A stretch of DNA of 64,000 nucleotides from Aquiflexum lacus (GCF_015476655.1 NZ_JABFHF010000021.1:34240-98239); one strand, 5' to 3'; counted from the stretch's first letter, positions 42,801 through 53,100 are shown. The notes: generated by a model from the sequence alone, not told the origin. Numbers and translations are program-made.

Positions 42801-43190
42801 ACCCTTATTCCAACACTGACTCCGTACTTGGTACTTCTTACCTTGTACAATCCTAGCGTTACAAACGCCCAACTCAGCGTCAGGAAGCCAGAGTCTTCGG
42901 ACAACGAACCCTTATCCCAACACTGACCCCGTACTTTGTACTTGGTACTTTTTACCTTGTACAATCCTAGCGTTACAAACGCCCGACTCAGCGTCACGAA
43001 GCCAAAGTCTTCGGACAACGAACCCTTATCCCAACACTGACTCCGTACTTGGTACTTGGTACTTTTTACCTTGTACAATCCTTGCGTTACAAACGCCCAA
43101 CTCAGCGTCACGAAGCCAGAGTCTTCAGACAACGAACCCTTATTCCAACACTAACCCCATACTTGGTTCTTGGTACTTAGTACCTTCTAC
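42801..43190. repeat. Tandem repeat, three and a half units of 107-114 bp
   Basis: ACCCTTATTCC or ACCCTTATCCC begins units at 42801, 42908, 43022 and 43136. The first unit is 7 bases shorter, by one TACTTGG heptad. Each unit contains TACTTGG heptads, a GCGTTACAAACGC palindrome and a GAAGCC...TCTTCGGACAACGAACC hairpin region. Related sequence in inverted orientation occurs at about 59955-60012. Confidence 0.92.
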
Positions 43191-43211
43191 ACTCCCACCT
43201 TCCTCCCTAAA

Positions 43212-43280
43212 GAGATTGCCACGTCGCACGAAGGGCTGTTCAAAATATCAAAGTATTCCAAGTGCTCCTCGCAATGACGC
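43212..43280 (-). repeat. Dispersed repeat, copy 2
   Basis: Inverted relative of the segment at 27613-27703, sharing GAGATTGCCACGTCGC, CTGTTCAAAATATCAAAGT and CTCGCAATGACGC, but without the palindromic insertion. Confidence 0.8.
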
Positions 43281-43538
43281 ATCTCCTTCATCCCTCATCC
43301 TTTCTACATCCCTTCAATCCACTCGGTCTCAATTCTTAAATCTTAAATCTAAAATCTAAAATTTATCCTTCACCCCTCAAACCTACAACCCTCCTCCCCA
43401 AATCTCTTATATAATTTTTGAAAAAAATAAACGGGAAACTTACCATTCTTGTAATTAGAAAAAATATGCGAACTTTATCATTTGTTGGAAAGTTTACTTC
43501 ATTTATACCCTTACAAAGAACGTTGAACCCTCAATTCC

Positions 43539-45110
43539 ATGATCAAAGCCACCGTTGACCCTGAGTGTACCGGACAGTTTTCACCTTTATTTTTAGATTA
43601 TATCCGCCAAAAACCCCAGATAGTATCTTTCTACAATCAATATCCTTCAGCAGTCAATTTCAAAAAGCTTTTGGAGGGCAAAGATTTTGATGCAGACAGA
43701 AGAAATATTTTGGTCAGTGAATTGGAAAAACAGTATGCAGGAATTGAGACTTCCGAAAAAACCAAGTCGCAAATTCGGTCTTTGGCTGAAGAGAAAACCT
43801 TTACGGTGACCACAGGACACCAACTGAATTTATTTACAGGGCCATTATATTTTATTTATAAGATTGTATCCACCATCAATCTGGCCAACAAGCTGAAAGA
43901 ATCCTATCCTGAATATCATTTTGTGCCAATCTATTGGATGGCCACGGAGGACCATGATTTTGAAGAAATCAATTACTTCAAACTCAACGGCAAAAAGTAC
44001 CAATGGCAATCTCAGCAAACAGGTGCAGTTGGGGATTTTAAATTGGATCAATCTTTCAGGGAGTTTTTCAAAGAGGTATCCTCATTTGTTCCCGAACTAT
44101 TCAAAGAGGCTTACCTAGGCTCAAAAACATTGTCTGAAGCAGGAAGGAAATATGTGCATCAGCTATTTGGTGAAAAGGGGCTTTTGGTGGTAGACGGAAA
44201 TTCTGCTGCGTTCAAAAAGATATTTATTCCCGTGATCAAGGAAGACTTATTGGTTCATTCGCCCAATCAATTGGCGGAGCAGCAAACTAAAAAACTGGAA
44301 GATTTGGGGTACAAGAGTCAAATATTCCCCAGAGAGATCAACTTTTTTTACATGATCGCAGGAGTCAGGGAAAGGGTTGAAAAAATCGACAGTATATATA
44401 AGGTGTTGAATACGGATATTTCTTTTACTGAATCAGAGATATTGGAAGAGTTAAATCAACACCCTGAAAGGTTCAGTCCTAATGTGGTGCTGAGGCCTTT
44501 GTATCAGGAAATGATATTGCCCAACTTGGCTTATTTGGGCGGTCCTGCTGAGGTGGCTTATTGGTTTCAGTTGAAAACTGTATTTGATCATTTTGGAGTG
44601 CAGTTTCCCGCAGTGATGCCCAGGAACTTTGCAGTGGTCTTGGATAAATTGGCCATACGCAAGATCAGTCAGTTGGAATTGGAGGATGCAGCATTATTTC
44701 AGTCAGTGTTGGATTGGAAGCGGGAGTTTGTAGATAGCCATGCTTTGATGGAAGTGAGACTTGAAAATGAGAAAGCCGCGATGGCAGGAATTTTTGAATC
44801 TACCGGGGAAAAGGCATCAGAACTCGAAAAAAGTTTGGGCAGTGCCTTTGAGGCTGCCAAAGTCAGGTCCTTGAAAATATTGGATCAACTGTCAAAGAAA
44901 ATCCGAAAGGCAGAGGAAAAGCGTCTCAATGTGCAGATAAAAAGGAGAGAAGACCTTCAGGGTCATCTGTTTCCGGGAGGAATTCCTCAGGAAAGGGTTG
45001 AGAACTTTATGAGGTTTTATCTGGAGAATGAATCGTTTGTATCAGAACTCTATGAACTTTTTGATCCTTTTGATTTTGATTACATGATAATTAGGCCTGA
45101 AAATGGATAA
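43539..45110 (+). CDS. bshC: BshC, bacillithiol synthesis cysteine-adding enzyme
   Basis: 523 residues, typical for the family. VTTGHQLNLFTGPLYFIYKI is the nucleotide-binding signature, followed by YWMATEDHDFEEIN, and later LPNLAYLGGPAEVAYWFQLK. A coiled-coil stretch lies around residues 430-485 (EKSLGSAFEAAKVRSLKILD and following). The enzyme adds cysteine to GlcN-malate, the last step in making the thiol bacillithiol. bshA and bshB are not in this window. The next gene overlaps its end by 8 bases. Confidence 0.96.
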   Translation: MIKATVDPECTGQFSPLFLDYIRQKPQIVSFYNQYPSAVNFKKLLEGKDFDADRRNILVSELEKQYAGIETSEKTKSQIRSLAEEKTFTVTTGHQLNLFTGPLYFIYKIVSTINLANKLKESYPEYHFVPIYWMATEDHDFEEINYFKLNGKKYQWQSQQTGAVGDFKLDQSFREFFKEVSSFVPELFKEAYLGSKTLSEAGRKYVHQLFGEKGLLVVDGNSAAFKKIFIPVIKEDLLVHSPNQLAEQQTKKLEDLGYKSQIFPREINFFYMIAGVRERVEKIDSIYKVLNTDISFTESEILEELNQHPERFSPNVVLRPLYQEMILPNLAYLGGPAEVAYWFQLKTVFDHFGVQFPAVMPRNFAVVLDKLAIRKISQLELEDAALFQSVLDWKREFVDSHALMEVRLENEKAAMAGIFESTGEKASELEKSLGSAFEAAKVRSLKILDQLSKKIRKAEEKRLNVQIKRREDLQGHLFPGGIPQERVENFMRFYLENESFVSELYELFDPFDFDYMIIRPENG

Positions 45111-45672
45111 AGAGGAATTGAGAATTACTTATAAGTCCCTGAGGAAAAAGTTGTCTCAGGAGGAGGTGACAATTCTTTCAGAAAAAATAACCACTTCTTT
45201 TCTCGAATTTTTAATTCAACAACCCAAGGTCAGGCATATCCATATTTTTTTTTCAATCAAGCGTTTCAATGAAATTGATACTTTCCCGCTTTTTTACGAG
45301 CTCAAGAAATTAGGCTACAGTTTATATACCTCTGAGGTCAATGGGCATAAAGATGCATTGGACACCTTACATTTAGGGGATACAACTGGATTTGAGGTCA
45401 GTTCTTGGGGTATCCCCAAGCCCGTAGGCGCTAAGCACACAGAGCCTAAGCCTATCCAATTGGTATTAATCCCATTGTTGGCCTATGATGAAAAAGGCAA
45501 CAGGTTGGGTTATGGTAAGGGGTATTATGATAAATTTTTGGCGACCTTGGAAAGTAGTGTAATAAAGGTAGGTTTGAGCTTTTTTCCTCCTGAAAGCCAA
45601 ATTCCGGCGGATTTGCATGATATTGGGCTTGATATTTGCGTTACACCTGATCAAATACACCATTTCGTTTGA
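45103..45672 (+). CDS. 5-formyltetrahydrofolate cyclo-ligase family protein
   Basis: 189 residues. An N-terminal RITYKSLRKKLS segment with basic nucleotide-binding residues and the signature RLGYGKGYYDKFL match the family, as does the late VKVGLSFFPPES. The enzyme converts 5-formyl-THF to 5,10-methenyl-THF with ATP in the cytoplasm. It overlaps bshC by 8 bases and is therefore translationally coupled to bacillithiol synthesis. Confidence 0.95.
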   Translation: MDKEELRITYKSLRKKLSQEEVTILSEKITTSFLEFLIQQPKVRHIHIFFSIKRFNEIDTFPLFYELKKLGYSLYTSEVNGHKDALDTLHLGDTTGFEVSSWGIPKPVGAKHTEPKPIQLVLIPLLAYDEKGNRLGYGKGYYDKFLATLESSVIKVGLSFFPPESQIPADLHDIGLDICVTPDQIHHFV

Positions 45673-45746
45673 ATTTTGTGAAATAATCGGTGAATTGATT
45701 TTCTTTGTTCCATAATTTGAAAAGTTTTAATCCATTTAGAGAAAGC

Positions 45747-46229
45747 ATGATGAAAAAAGTTGTCGTATTATTCGTTTTCGTGATTTCAATGGCTTTTGCC
45801 AATGAAACCATGGCCCAATACAATACCGCCATTGGTTTGAGGGCTGGTTCGGGCAATGGGCTTACTGTGAAACATTTTATCCAGGAAAATGCCGCTATCG
45901 AAGGTCTCCTTTACACGAGGTGGAAAGGTTTTCTGGTTACCGCGCTTTATGAAGTCCATAATGACATTTCAGAAGTCAAAGGACTTCAGTGGTTTTATGG
46001 GGGTGGTGCACATATTGGTTCATGGAATGCCGGAAATCACAATACACCATGGGGCGACAGGAACACAAGTTATACCATCATCGGTCTTGATGGTATTATA
46101 GGCTTGGATTACAAGTTTACGGATGCTCCTATCAATTTGTCCCTAGATTGGAAGCCTGCCATCAATTTTGGAGAAAGAGGAGGTTTTTGGGGCGATGAAG
46201 TAGCCCTGTCCATTAGATTTGCATTCTAA
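45747..46229 (+). CDS. Small outer-membrane beta-barrel-like protein
   Basis: About 160 residues from ATG 45747 or 45750, after trimming a TTG-initiated extension from 45705. A signal peptide ends near NETMAQ. The mature protein has alternating hydrophobic strands with many Gly and aromatic residues (AIGLRAGSGNGLTVKHF, FLVTALYEVHND, WFYGGGAHIG). It ends in EVALSIRFAF, the terminal Phe typical of outer-membrane barrels. No closer family is evident. It is followed by a terminator. Confidence 0.8.
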   Translation: MMKKVVVLFVFVISMAFANETMAQYNTAIGLRAGSGNGLTVKHFIQENAAIEGLLYTRWKGFLVTALYEVHNDISEVKGLQWFYGGGAHIGSWNAGNHNTPWGDRNTSYTIIGLDGIIGLDYKFTDAPINLSLDWKPAINFGERGGFWGDEVALSIRFAF

Positions 46230-46255
46230 CTTAAAAAGTCAGAATAGTTTACCTG

Positions 46256-46294
46256 CCGGGATTTTTTCACTTGCGTGATGAGTCCCGGTTTTTT
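46256..46294 (+). terminator. Terminator of the small barrel gene
   Basis: CCGGGA (46256-46261) and TCCCGG (46283-46288) pair, with an inner TCAC/GTGA pair, followed by a T run to 46294. It starts 26 bases after the stop. Confidence 0.8.
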
Positions 46295-47178
46295 GTATAC
46301 ATGCGACTAAGGGTTCTTTCCAACATGGAATAGGCAACAAGGACTTGTTGAGAGAATGGTTTTTTTCATGACCGGACCGTATTTATACGTTTTTTGGTAA
46401 AATATAGATTTTGAAGGCTCGGAGAAAGTACGATAGGTGATGCCAATCCTAAAGATCACAGAGAAAGGTTAAATCTTTGACAAAATCCATATTCAGAATA
46501 TAATTTTGTTGCAAAATATATATTGAGTCAATCGATTTTTTAAATCAAATGGAATTCAAGAACCATTTTTTAGAACCAAAGAAAATTTCTTGACCAATTG
46601 TGCGAAAAAAGAAACCCTAAAAAGGAGGTTACTCAAAAAAAAATACAAAAATGGATATTTTACATACTCAAAACTGATTTTATGAAAAATTTTACCATTA
46701 TCAACGAAGTTGAAATACATCTTTTTAAGTACTTCTTAGATTTATTATGAAAAACATAATAATTCAATCAGAATAATTCTGAAATCGTAAAAAAAAATCA
46801 AATAAATGTGAAATAGGTAAAAAAGTATTTGATCTACTGAAAAATGGACATTTTTTTATTTTTATTCAAAACAGAATAAAATTTTACGCTAAGAGCTGAT
46901 ATGGCCTTTTTCGAAAACCGAAAATGACTATTGGGATTTATTTCCAAATAATCACTTCCATTTGCCTTTCATTGCCTTATAAACCTATTTTTCTCTAAAT
47001 TTCTGCATAAATTGTATAAAAACAATATTAAAAATAAATATAATAGTTTTTACATTCATTAAATTATATTTTATACATGTTAAATTTTGTTAAATATATA
47101 GAATTTTGATTGAATACTTAATTTTGAAATGTGGGATAATTAATTTTTCTTTACGCATCAACTAAACTAAAATACCTT
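46295..47178. other. Long AT-rich leader region upstream of the SusC-like gene
   Basis: About 880 bases with no convincing gene, repeat or RNA. The base composition becomes very AT-rich after 46500, as is common upstream of strongly regulated Bacteroidota operons. Confidence 0.5.
47119..47126 (+). promoter_or_regulatory. Candidate -7 box for the susC operon
   Basis: TAATTTTG matches TAnnTTTG and lies 53 bases before the SusC-like start codon, within the AT-rich leader. A TTTG at 47105-47108 is too close to be a standard -33 element. Confidence 0.35.
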
Positions 47179-50100
47179 ATGAGAAAAGCTTTACTCTTTG
47201 TTATTGCGCTTTTCACCATGACACTCAGTTATGAAGTGTCGGCGCAACAACGGGTAATTACCGGAAAGGTAATTTCCGAAGAAGACAGTCAGGGCCTACC
47301 GGGCGCAACTGTCCTCGTGAAGGGTACAACTGTAGGTACTACCACCGATTTGGATGGTAATTATTCTATCAGCGTACCGGCAGGTTCTAATGTCCTCATC
47401 TATTCTTTCGTTGGTTTGAAAACCATGGAAGAATCTATAGGCAATAGATCTGTAATCAATGTGACTCTTACTATTGATGCTTCCCAACTATCAGAAGTTG
47501 TGGTAACATCTCTTGGTATAGAGAGAGAAAAGAAGGCCTTGGGCTACGCAGTTTCCACTGTTGGAGAAGAATTGATCCAAAACAGACCTGAAGCTGACGT
47601 ATCAAGGGTACTTCAGGGAAAAGTAGCCGGTGTAAACATCACTGCTACTAACGGTTTATCCGGTTCAGGTACCAACATCATTATTAGAGGTTATTCCTCA
47701 GCGACAGGTTCCAATCAGCCGCTTTTCGTAGTGGATGGTGTTCCTTTCAGTTCAGGAACTAACGCTACCAATGGATTTACCACAGGTGGTGCAGCTACTT
47801 CCAGTCGTTTCTTGGATATTGACCCTAACAACATCGAAAACGTTTCTGTGTTGAAAGGTCTTTCTGCTACCGTATTATATGGTGACCAAGGTAGAAACGG
47901 TGTGATTTTGATCACTACCAAGTCAGGTGCAAACAAGAGAAAATCGGCTGAAGTTACTGTCAACCAATCACTATTCTCTAACTCTGCGGCCTCGCTTCCT
48001 ACATTTTCGCAGCTTTATGGAAATGGTTTCCAGCAGCAGCCGGGTTTGTTCTTCTCTAACTTCGGTCCGAGATTGGACATTGGATTGCAAACAGCCCACC
48101 CGATTGCCTCTTCTAACTTAGCGAGTATCAGAAATGCATTCCCTGAGTTCTTTGTACAGAATCCGGATGGAACGCCTTCTAGTACACCCATCAGGTATGA
48201 CTATAAGGCCTATGAGGATGTTTCCTCATTTTTCTTCAAAACGGGTTTGGTTTCCAATACATCAGTTCAGGTTGCAGGTTCTTCTGACAGAACAGGTTAT
48301 TCTGCATCCTTCGGTTACACAGATGATGAAGGTTTTATTCCGGGTAACAACCTGAAAAAATACAACTTCGGTTTGGGTATCAATACTGCTGTAACGGATA
48401 AGTTTTCAGTGAATTCTTCCTTTACTTTTGCAATTACTGATTTGGTTTCTCCGCCGATAAATGCTGCTTTCGGTTCAGGACCATCAGGTGGGATTCCATC
48501 AGCATTTGCCAACACCTTATACTTACCAAGATCTATTGATTCAGCAAATTTTCCTTTCGAGAATCCAGTTGATGGATCCAATGTAGCGCATAGAACTGGT
48601 AACGACCAGGTAAATCCGAGATGGTTGACAAAGAATTATATCAACTCTTCCAAAGTTAGCCGTTTCTTTAATTCGACTTCATTGAACTATGATTTCAATG
48701 ACAATTTCTCTGTGACCTACAGACTAGGTTTAGATACTTATACTGAAACCAGAGAGAGTAAATATAATAAAGGTGGTGGCGGAGGTGTAAGTACCTTGAT
48801 CAATACAGGGTATTACAAAAGCCAATCAATCACCAATACCATTTGGAATCAGGACTTGATTGTTAATTTCAACAAGACACTTTCTGAAAAATTGGGCTTC
48901 TCGGCCCTATTGGGTGGTAACTCCCGATATGATGCTTATACGCAAGACGGTTTGGTTTCTACCGGACAGTTGGCTTTTGATCTTTTCAGACATTCCAACT
49001 TCCTGCAGGCATCCTCACGAGATCCTTTGAATGGTGCTAACATGCAATATCAGCAATTTGAAAGAAGGATGGGTATCTATGCCAACGTTACGTTGGACTA
49101 CGACAACTATTTATTCTTGAATATTTCTGCAAGAAATGATTGGACCTCTACAGTAGAACCGGAAAACAGAAGAATCCTTTATCCAGGAGCTTCCGTATCC
49201 TTCTTGCCATCTGAGGCTTTCAATTGGAACTCATCCACTGTCAATGACTTGAAATTGAGATTAGGTTATGGTACTTCGGCAGGTTTCCCTAGTCCTTACA
49301 GTACCAGAAACATATTGAATCAAAATGCAAGGGGATTTCAGAGCTTAGATGGAACGTTGTTCCAGACTCAGTCTTTGAGCACCAGTTTGGGTAATCCAAA
49401 CTTGAAGCCGGAACTTCACGAAGAAGTGGAGTTTGGTGTGGAAGCGACCATGTTCAATAACAAATTGAGGTTTGATCTCTCTCTTTACCAGAAGAATACA
49501 AATGATTTGATCACAAGATCTCCGCTTGACCCGGCAACAGGTTTTACCTCGTCGTTGATCAATATTGGTAAAATCAGAAACAGAGGTATTGAATTTCAGG
49601 CTACTGCGACTCCGGTCAGCACTGCTTCCGGATTTACTTGGGAATCTATCGTAAACTTTACGCTTTACAGATCTGTGACCATGGAATTGGGTGAAGGTTT
49701 GGAAGAGATTGTTGTAGCAGGTTTTACCAATTTGGGTAATTTCGCTATTCCAGGCAAGCCATTCAACCTTATTAAAGGGCAGGGTTTTGCAAGAGATGAA
49801 CAGACAGGTCAGCCAATTGTATTACCAAACGGTGATTACCAGACTGCTTCAGAATTGGTTGAATTGGGTGATCCCAATCCGGCTTGGACAGGTTCTTGGA
49901 TCAATACATTCAGATATAAAGGTTTGTTCTTGAATGTCATGATGGAATACAGACATAGAGGAGTGATCTTCTCCAATACTGTAACTGCAACATTGGCAAG
50001 AGGTGTGACCAAAGATCCGGTGGTAGACAGAGAGCTTACTTTCATCCTTCCGGGAGTGAAGCAGGATGGTACGCCTAATGACATTCAGGTAACGGCTGCT

Positions 50101-50409
50101 AACTACTTCTTCAACCAATATCATACAGGTGCAGATGAGTCCAACGTATTTGATGGTTCGGCAGTAAGGTTGAGAGAGCTTTCTTTAGGTTATGACATAC
50201 CTGCTTCAATCATTTCTAAGACTCCTTTCAAAAGGGCTTCAGTAGCATTGAGTGGTACCAACCTTTGGTTTAGAGCATTGAACTTCCCTCCTAACATGAA
50301 CTTTGATCCAGATGTATTGGGTACAGGTGTAGGTAACGGATTGGGATTTGACTTCGTGACCGGTCCAAGTTCAAGAAGATTGGGTGGAACTGTAACACTT
50401 ACTTTCTAA
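47179..50409 (+). CDS. SusC/RagA-type TonB-dependent receptor
   Basis: 1076 residues. A signal peptide ends at VSAQQ. A carboxypeptidase-regulatory-like domain (about residues 24-105: ITGKVISEEDSQGLPGATVL, DLDGNYSISVP) is followed by the plug: QLSEVVVTSLGIEREKKALG, IIIRGYSS, PLFVVDGVP and the SusC-type LYGDQGRNGVILITTKSG. The large barrel ends in TVTLTF. SusC proteins form a lidded importer with the SusD lipoprotein, which follows after 19 bases. No glycosidase, sigma/anti-sigma pair or hybrid regulator is adjacent, so the substrate (glycan, peptide or other oligomer) is unknown. Confidence 0.97.
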   Translation: MRKALLFVIALFTMTLSYEVSAQQRVITGKVISEEDSQGLPGATVLVKGTTVGTTTDLDGNYSISVPAGSNVLIYSFVGLKTMEESIGNRSVINVTLTIDASQLSEVVVTSLGIEREKKALGYAVSTVGEELIQNRPEADVSRVLQGKVAGVNITATNGLSGSGTNIIIRGYSSATGSNQPLFVVDGVPFSSGTNATNGFTTGGAATSSRFLDIDPNNIENVSVLKGLSATVLYGDQGRNGVILITTKSGANKRKSAEVTVNQSLFSNSAASLPTFSQLYGNGFQQQPGLFFSNFGPRLDIGLQTAHPIASSNLASIRNAFPEFFVQNPDGTPSSTPIRYDYKAYEDVSSFFFKTGLVSNTSVQVAGSSDRTGYSASFGYTDDEGFIPGNNLKKYNFGLGINTAVTDKFSVNSSFTFAITDLVSPPINAAFGSGPSGGIPSAFANTLYLPRSIDSANFPFENPVDGSNVAHRTGNDQVNPRWLTKNYINSSKVSRFFNSTSLNYDFNDNFSVTYRLGLDTYTETRESKYNKGGGGGVSTLINTGYYKSQSITNTIWNQDLIVNFNKTLSEKLGFSALLGGNSRYDAYTQDGLVSTGQLAFDLFRHSNFLQASSRDPLNGANMQYQQFERRMGIYANVTLDYDNYLFLNISARNDWTSTVEPENRRILYPGASVSFLPSEAFNWNSSTVNDLKLRLGYGTSAGFPSPYSTRNILNQNARGFQSLDGTLFQTQSLSTSLGNPNLKPELHEEVEFGVEATMFNNKLRFDLSLYQKNTNDLITRSPLDPATGFTSSLINIGKIRNRGIEFQATATPVSTASGFTWESIVNFTLYRSVTMELGEGLEEIVVAGFTNLGNFAIPGKPFNLIKGQGFARDEQTGQPIVLPNGDYQTASELVELGDPNPAWTGSWINTFRYKGLFLNVMMEYRHRGVIFSNTVTATLARGVTKDPVVDRELTFILPGVKQDGTPNDIQVTAANYFFNQYHTGADESNVFDGSAVRLRELSLGYDIPASIISKTPFKRASVALSGTNLWFRALNFPPNMNFDPDVLGTGVGNGLGFDFVTGPSSRRLGGTVTLTF

Positions 50410-50428
50410 TCCCCAAAAAGAAAATACA

Positions 50429-52090
50429 ATGAAAAGAAGAATATATAGTTTATTTATCGCCCTTAGTTTATTGGTGGTAAGTGCATGCGACCTGGATTTG
50501 CAAAATGATCCAAACGCTGTAACAGCAGATACTGCAAGTTTGAACTTGGTATTGAATAGAATTCAGCTTGATTTTACAGGATTCTATAATGGCACCCAAG
50601 ACAGGGGTATGCGTTTGACAAGAATGTTGAATCAAGGTTCTAACCTTTATGAGCAGGCTTATGTCCCTGTTAACTTCAACGGAACCTGGACTACAGCTTA
50701 TGCCAATATCTTGAATGATATTAAGTTTCTGGAGCCTTTGGCTGAAGAGGCTGATTTCAAAAGGCATTTAGGTATAGCCAGAGTAATCAAGGCTTATGTC
50801 TTGATGACCATGGTGGATTATTTCAATGATGTTCCTTGGTCTGAGGCTTTGGATCCAAATAATTTCAATCCAAATTATGACCAAGCTTCTGCAGTCTATG
50901 CGGCCGCTTTGGAGGCATTGACACTAGCAAAAGAAAACTTTGCTGCCCCAACCTCAGCAGGTGCTGCCCAAGATCTGTTTTATGGTGGTACTTGGGCCAA
51001 TTGGGTGAAATTGACCAATTCCATGATTCTGAAGTTGCAATTGAACAGAAAGTTAGTTGATGCTGCTGGTGCAACTTCTGCTATCAACGCCTTGATTGCT
51101 GAGAATAATTTTATTCAGCCGGGACAGGAATTTGTGTTCAAATACGGTACTAACCTGACTGACCCTGATTCCCGTCATCCAAGATTTGCAGGTCAATATA
51201 CCCCAGGTGGTGGTGGTGATTACCAGTCTACTTGGTATATGTGGCACATGACAGAAGAAAAAGTAGAAGGAGGAGCTGCATTGGTAGATCCAAGAGCTAG
51301 GTTCTATTTCTACAGACAGCAAATTGTGAACCCTACAGATCCTGATAAGTTGAGATGCTTGGGTGAAATTGCTCCGGGACATTACTTGGCAGGGGGTTTT
51401 CCATTTTGCTTACCGGGTACGAGAGGCTATTGGGGAAGAGATCACTTGAATGCTGAAGGTATTCCGCCGGATAACTTAGAAAGAACTGCGTGGGGAGTTT
51501 ATCCTGCAGGTGGTAGATTTGATAATAATGCAGCTGCAGCCGTCAATCCTAATGCAGGTGCGGGTGGTGCTGGAATTCACCCGATCATGTTGCCTTCTTA
51601 TGTTGACTTTATGTTGGCTGAAGCAGCGCAGACACTTCCCGGTGTCAGTGGAGATCCTGCCGCGCTGTTGAGGAGCGGTATTCAAAAATCCATCAATTAT
51701 GTAAGGGCATTTTCAGTATCCACTTCAGAAGAATCCGCGATCAAAGATTTCCAAGCTGATGCTGATTTCAATGCTGATAGAGATGCTTACTTGGATTACG
51801 TTGCAGATGAATTTGAAGCAGCTTCTGAAGCTAGGAAAATGTATTTCATAGGTAGAGAGTATTGGTTGGCTTTGTTCGGAAACGGAAACGAGTCGTATAA
51901 CCTTTACAGAAGGACGGGTCAGCCTGATGGCATGCAGCCTGGTTTGTTGGCTAATTTTGGTGATTTCCCTAGGTCTTTGTTCTATCCGAACAATCACTTG
52001 GTGACCAATACCAATGCAGTTCAGAAAGCATCTCAAAGATTGCGTGTATTCTGGGATACCAATCCTGAAGGTAACGATTGGGTATATTAA
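50429..52090 (+). CDS. SusD/RagB-type surface lipoprotein
   Basis: 553 residues. A lipoprotein signal peptide ends at Cys20 (LVVSAC), followed by DLDLQNDPNAVT, the typical SusD start. Helical TPR-like segments (RVIKAYVLMTMVDYFNDVPW, with SEALDPNNFNP after it) are characteristic of the SusD_RagB and SusD-like_2 families. The latter are usually paired with receptors of the RagA type. It forms the lid on the SusC barrel and binds the substrate outside the cell. A third lipoprotein gene follows 19 bases later. Confidence 0.95.
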   Translation: MKRRIYSLFIALSLLVVSACDLDLQNDPNAVTADTASLNLVLNRIQLDFTGFYNGTQDRGMRLTRMLNQGSNLYEQAYVPVNFNGTWTTAYANILNDIKFLEPLAEEADFKRHLGIARVIKAYVLMTMVDYFNDVPWSEALDPNNFNPNYDQASAVYAAALEALTLAKENFAAPTSAGAAQDLFYGGTWANWVKLTNSMILKLQLNRKLVDAAGATSAINALIAENNFIQPGQEFVFKYGTNLTDPDSRHPRFAGQYTPGGGGDYQSTWYMWHMTEEKVEGGAALVDPRARFYFYRQQIVNPTDPDKLRCLGEIAPGHYLAGGFPFCLPGTRGYWGRDHLNAEGIPPDNLERTAWGVYPAGGRFDNNAAAAVNPNAGAGGAGIHPIMLPSYVDFMLAEAAQTLPGVSGDPAALLRSGIQKSINYVRAFSVSTSEESAIKDFQADADFNADRDAYLDYVADEFEAASEARKMYFIGREYWLALFGNGNESYNLYRRTGQPDGMQPGLLANFGDFPRSLFYPNNHLVTNTNAVQKASQRLRVFWDTNPEGNDWVY

Positions 52091-52109
52091 TCTCTAAATC
52101 ACAAAAAAT

Positions 52110-53075
52110 ATGAAAATGATAAAATATAGTTTTGGAGTATTATTGGCCTTTATGATGTTTGCCACCTCTTGTGTGGATTTCATCGAGCCAAATGTACCCT
52201 ATGCAACGTTTAATACAGGGGCCTATTTGAGAACAATCAGGTCTGCCCCGAATACGAGCACCAATTTCAACTTCTTCGAATTGGCGAATTCTAAATTCGC
52301 CCTTACCTTAGAAGCGGTGGATGCAGAAGGTGGAACCACTGTAGATAATGTTCAAATTAGAGTTAGACACAGAAGATTAATTCCTGGTGTCGGACTGGAA
52401 TATGTGCCTGCAGGTACAGGTTCTCAAGTGAATGATGTATTGATCAGGACCTTGAATGGTTCTGAATTTCAGAAAGCAACTGAAAATCCAAACCATCCAA
52501 GCACACTTTATACAAGAGCGTCCTTTGAGATCAATGCTTTGGATGCAATTGAGGCAGTTGGATTGACACCTGCACAGATTGAAGGCGGAGATACTTTTGA
52601 ATTCAGATTAATCCTTACAGATATCAATGGAAGGGTTTTCGATTCCAATAATAGAAGTGCCGATGTTTCCGGCGGAATTTTCTATGATTCACCTTTCCTA
52701 TACAATGTGAATGTAGTTTGTCCTTCTAATATTTCTACTGCCACTGATTTGTGGGATGCAACTAGTACCTCAAGATTTGGTGTTAGAACTGCTGAAGTTA
52801 GAGTGACACCTGTATCAGGTCAGGCTACTCAGTGGGAAGTTTCTGATGTGTCAGCAGGTTTGTATGCAGGTTTTGGATTCAACGCTACTCAATCAGGTAT
52901 TTACAATGATGCTTGTAATGTGATATCTTGGCTAAGAGCTGGAACTACTCAGTTTGGTCTGGTTGACCCTAATGGTCAAACCGGAACCTGGGATCCAACT
53001 ACTGGTACACTTGTCATCTATTGGAGAGACAATGGAAATAATATTGACGGAGAGACCGTTTTGGTTAAAAAATAA
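52110..53075 (+). CDS. Lipoprotein of the SusCD operon, function unknown
   Basis: 321 residues with a lipoprotein signal ending at Cys21 (FMMFATSC). The first 120 residues look like a beta-sandwich (FALTLEAVDAEGGTTVDNVQ), the middle carries ASFEINALDAIEAVGL and FEFRLILTDINGRVFDS, and the last third is a second strand-rich region. It occupies the position of SusE/SusF-like surface binding proteins but has no sequence feature that identifies a ligand. It starts 19 bases after the SusD gene and is followed by a strong terminator, so it closes the operon. Confidence 0.8.
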   Translation: MKMIKYSFGVLLAFMMFATSCVDFIEPNVPYATFNTGAYLRTIRSAPNTSTNFNFFELANSKFALTLEAVDAEGGTTVDNVQIRVRHRRLIPGVGLEYVPAGTGSQVNDVLIRTLNGSEFQKATENPNHPSTLYTRASFEINALDAIEAVGLTPAQIEGGDTFEFRLILTDINGRVFDSNNRSADVSGGIFYDSPFLYNVNVVCPSNISTATDLWDATSTSRFGVRTAEVRVTPVSGQATQWEVSDVSAGLYAGFGFNATQSGIYNDACNVISWLRAGTTQFGLVDPNGQTGTWDPTTGTLVIYWRDNGNNIDGETVLVKK

Positions 53076-53100
53076 TCTCCTTGTAGAATATTAATTGGAA

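Larger units (their letters stand above)
42417..43538. other. 1.1-kb repeat-filled intergenic region
   Basis: No gene is visible between copA and bshC. Besides the minisatellite, tandem repeat and dispersed repeat listed separately, it contains TTAAATC-TTAAATC-TAAAATC-TAAAATT heptads at about 43333-43366. The last 100 bases should hold the bshC promoter. Confidence 0.7.

Noticed and set aside
42785..43132. Minus-strand open frame of 115 codons with repeated residues
   Set aside because: It is the translation of the 107-114 bp tandem repeat (114 is a multiple of 3) and has no start region or homology.
42801..43190. CRISPR array
   Set aside because: Repeats are over 100 bases, directly adjacent and without unique spacers; no cas genes are present in the window.
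46295..47178. Possible remnant gene or RNA in the long leader of the SusC-like gene
   Set aside because: I found no frame, conserved RNA core or repeat; only AT-rich sequence with a candidate -7 box.
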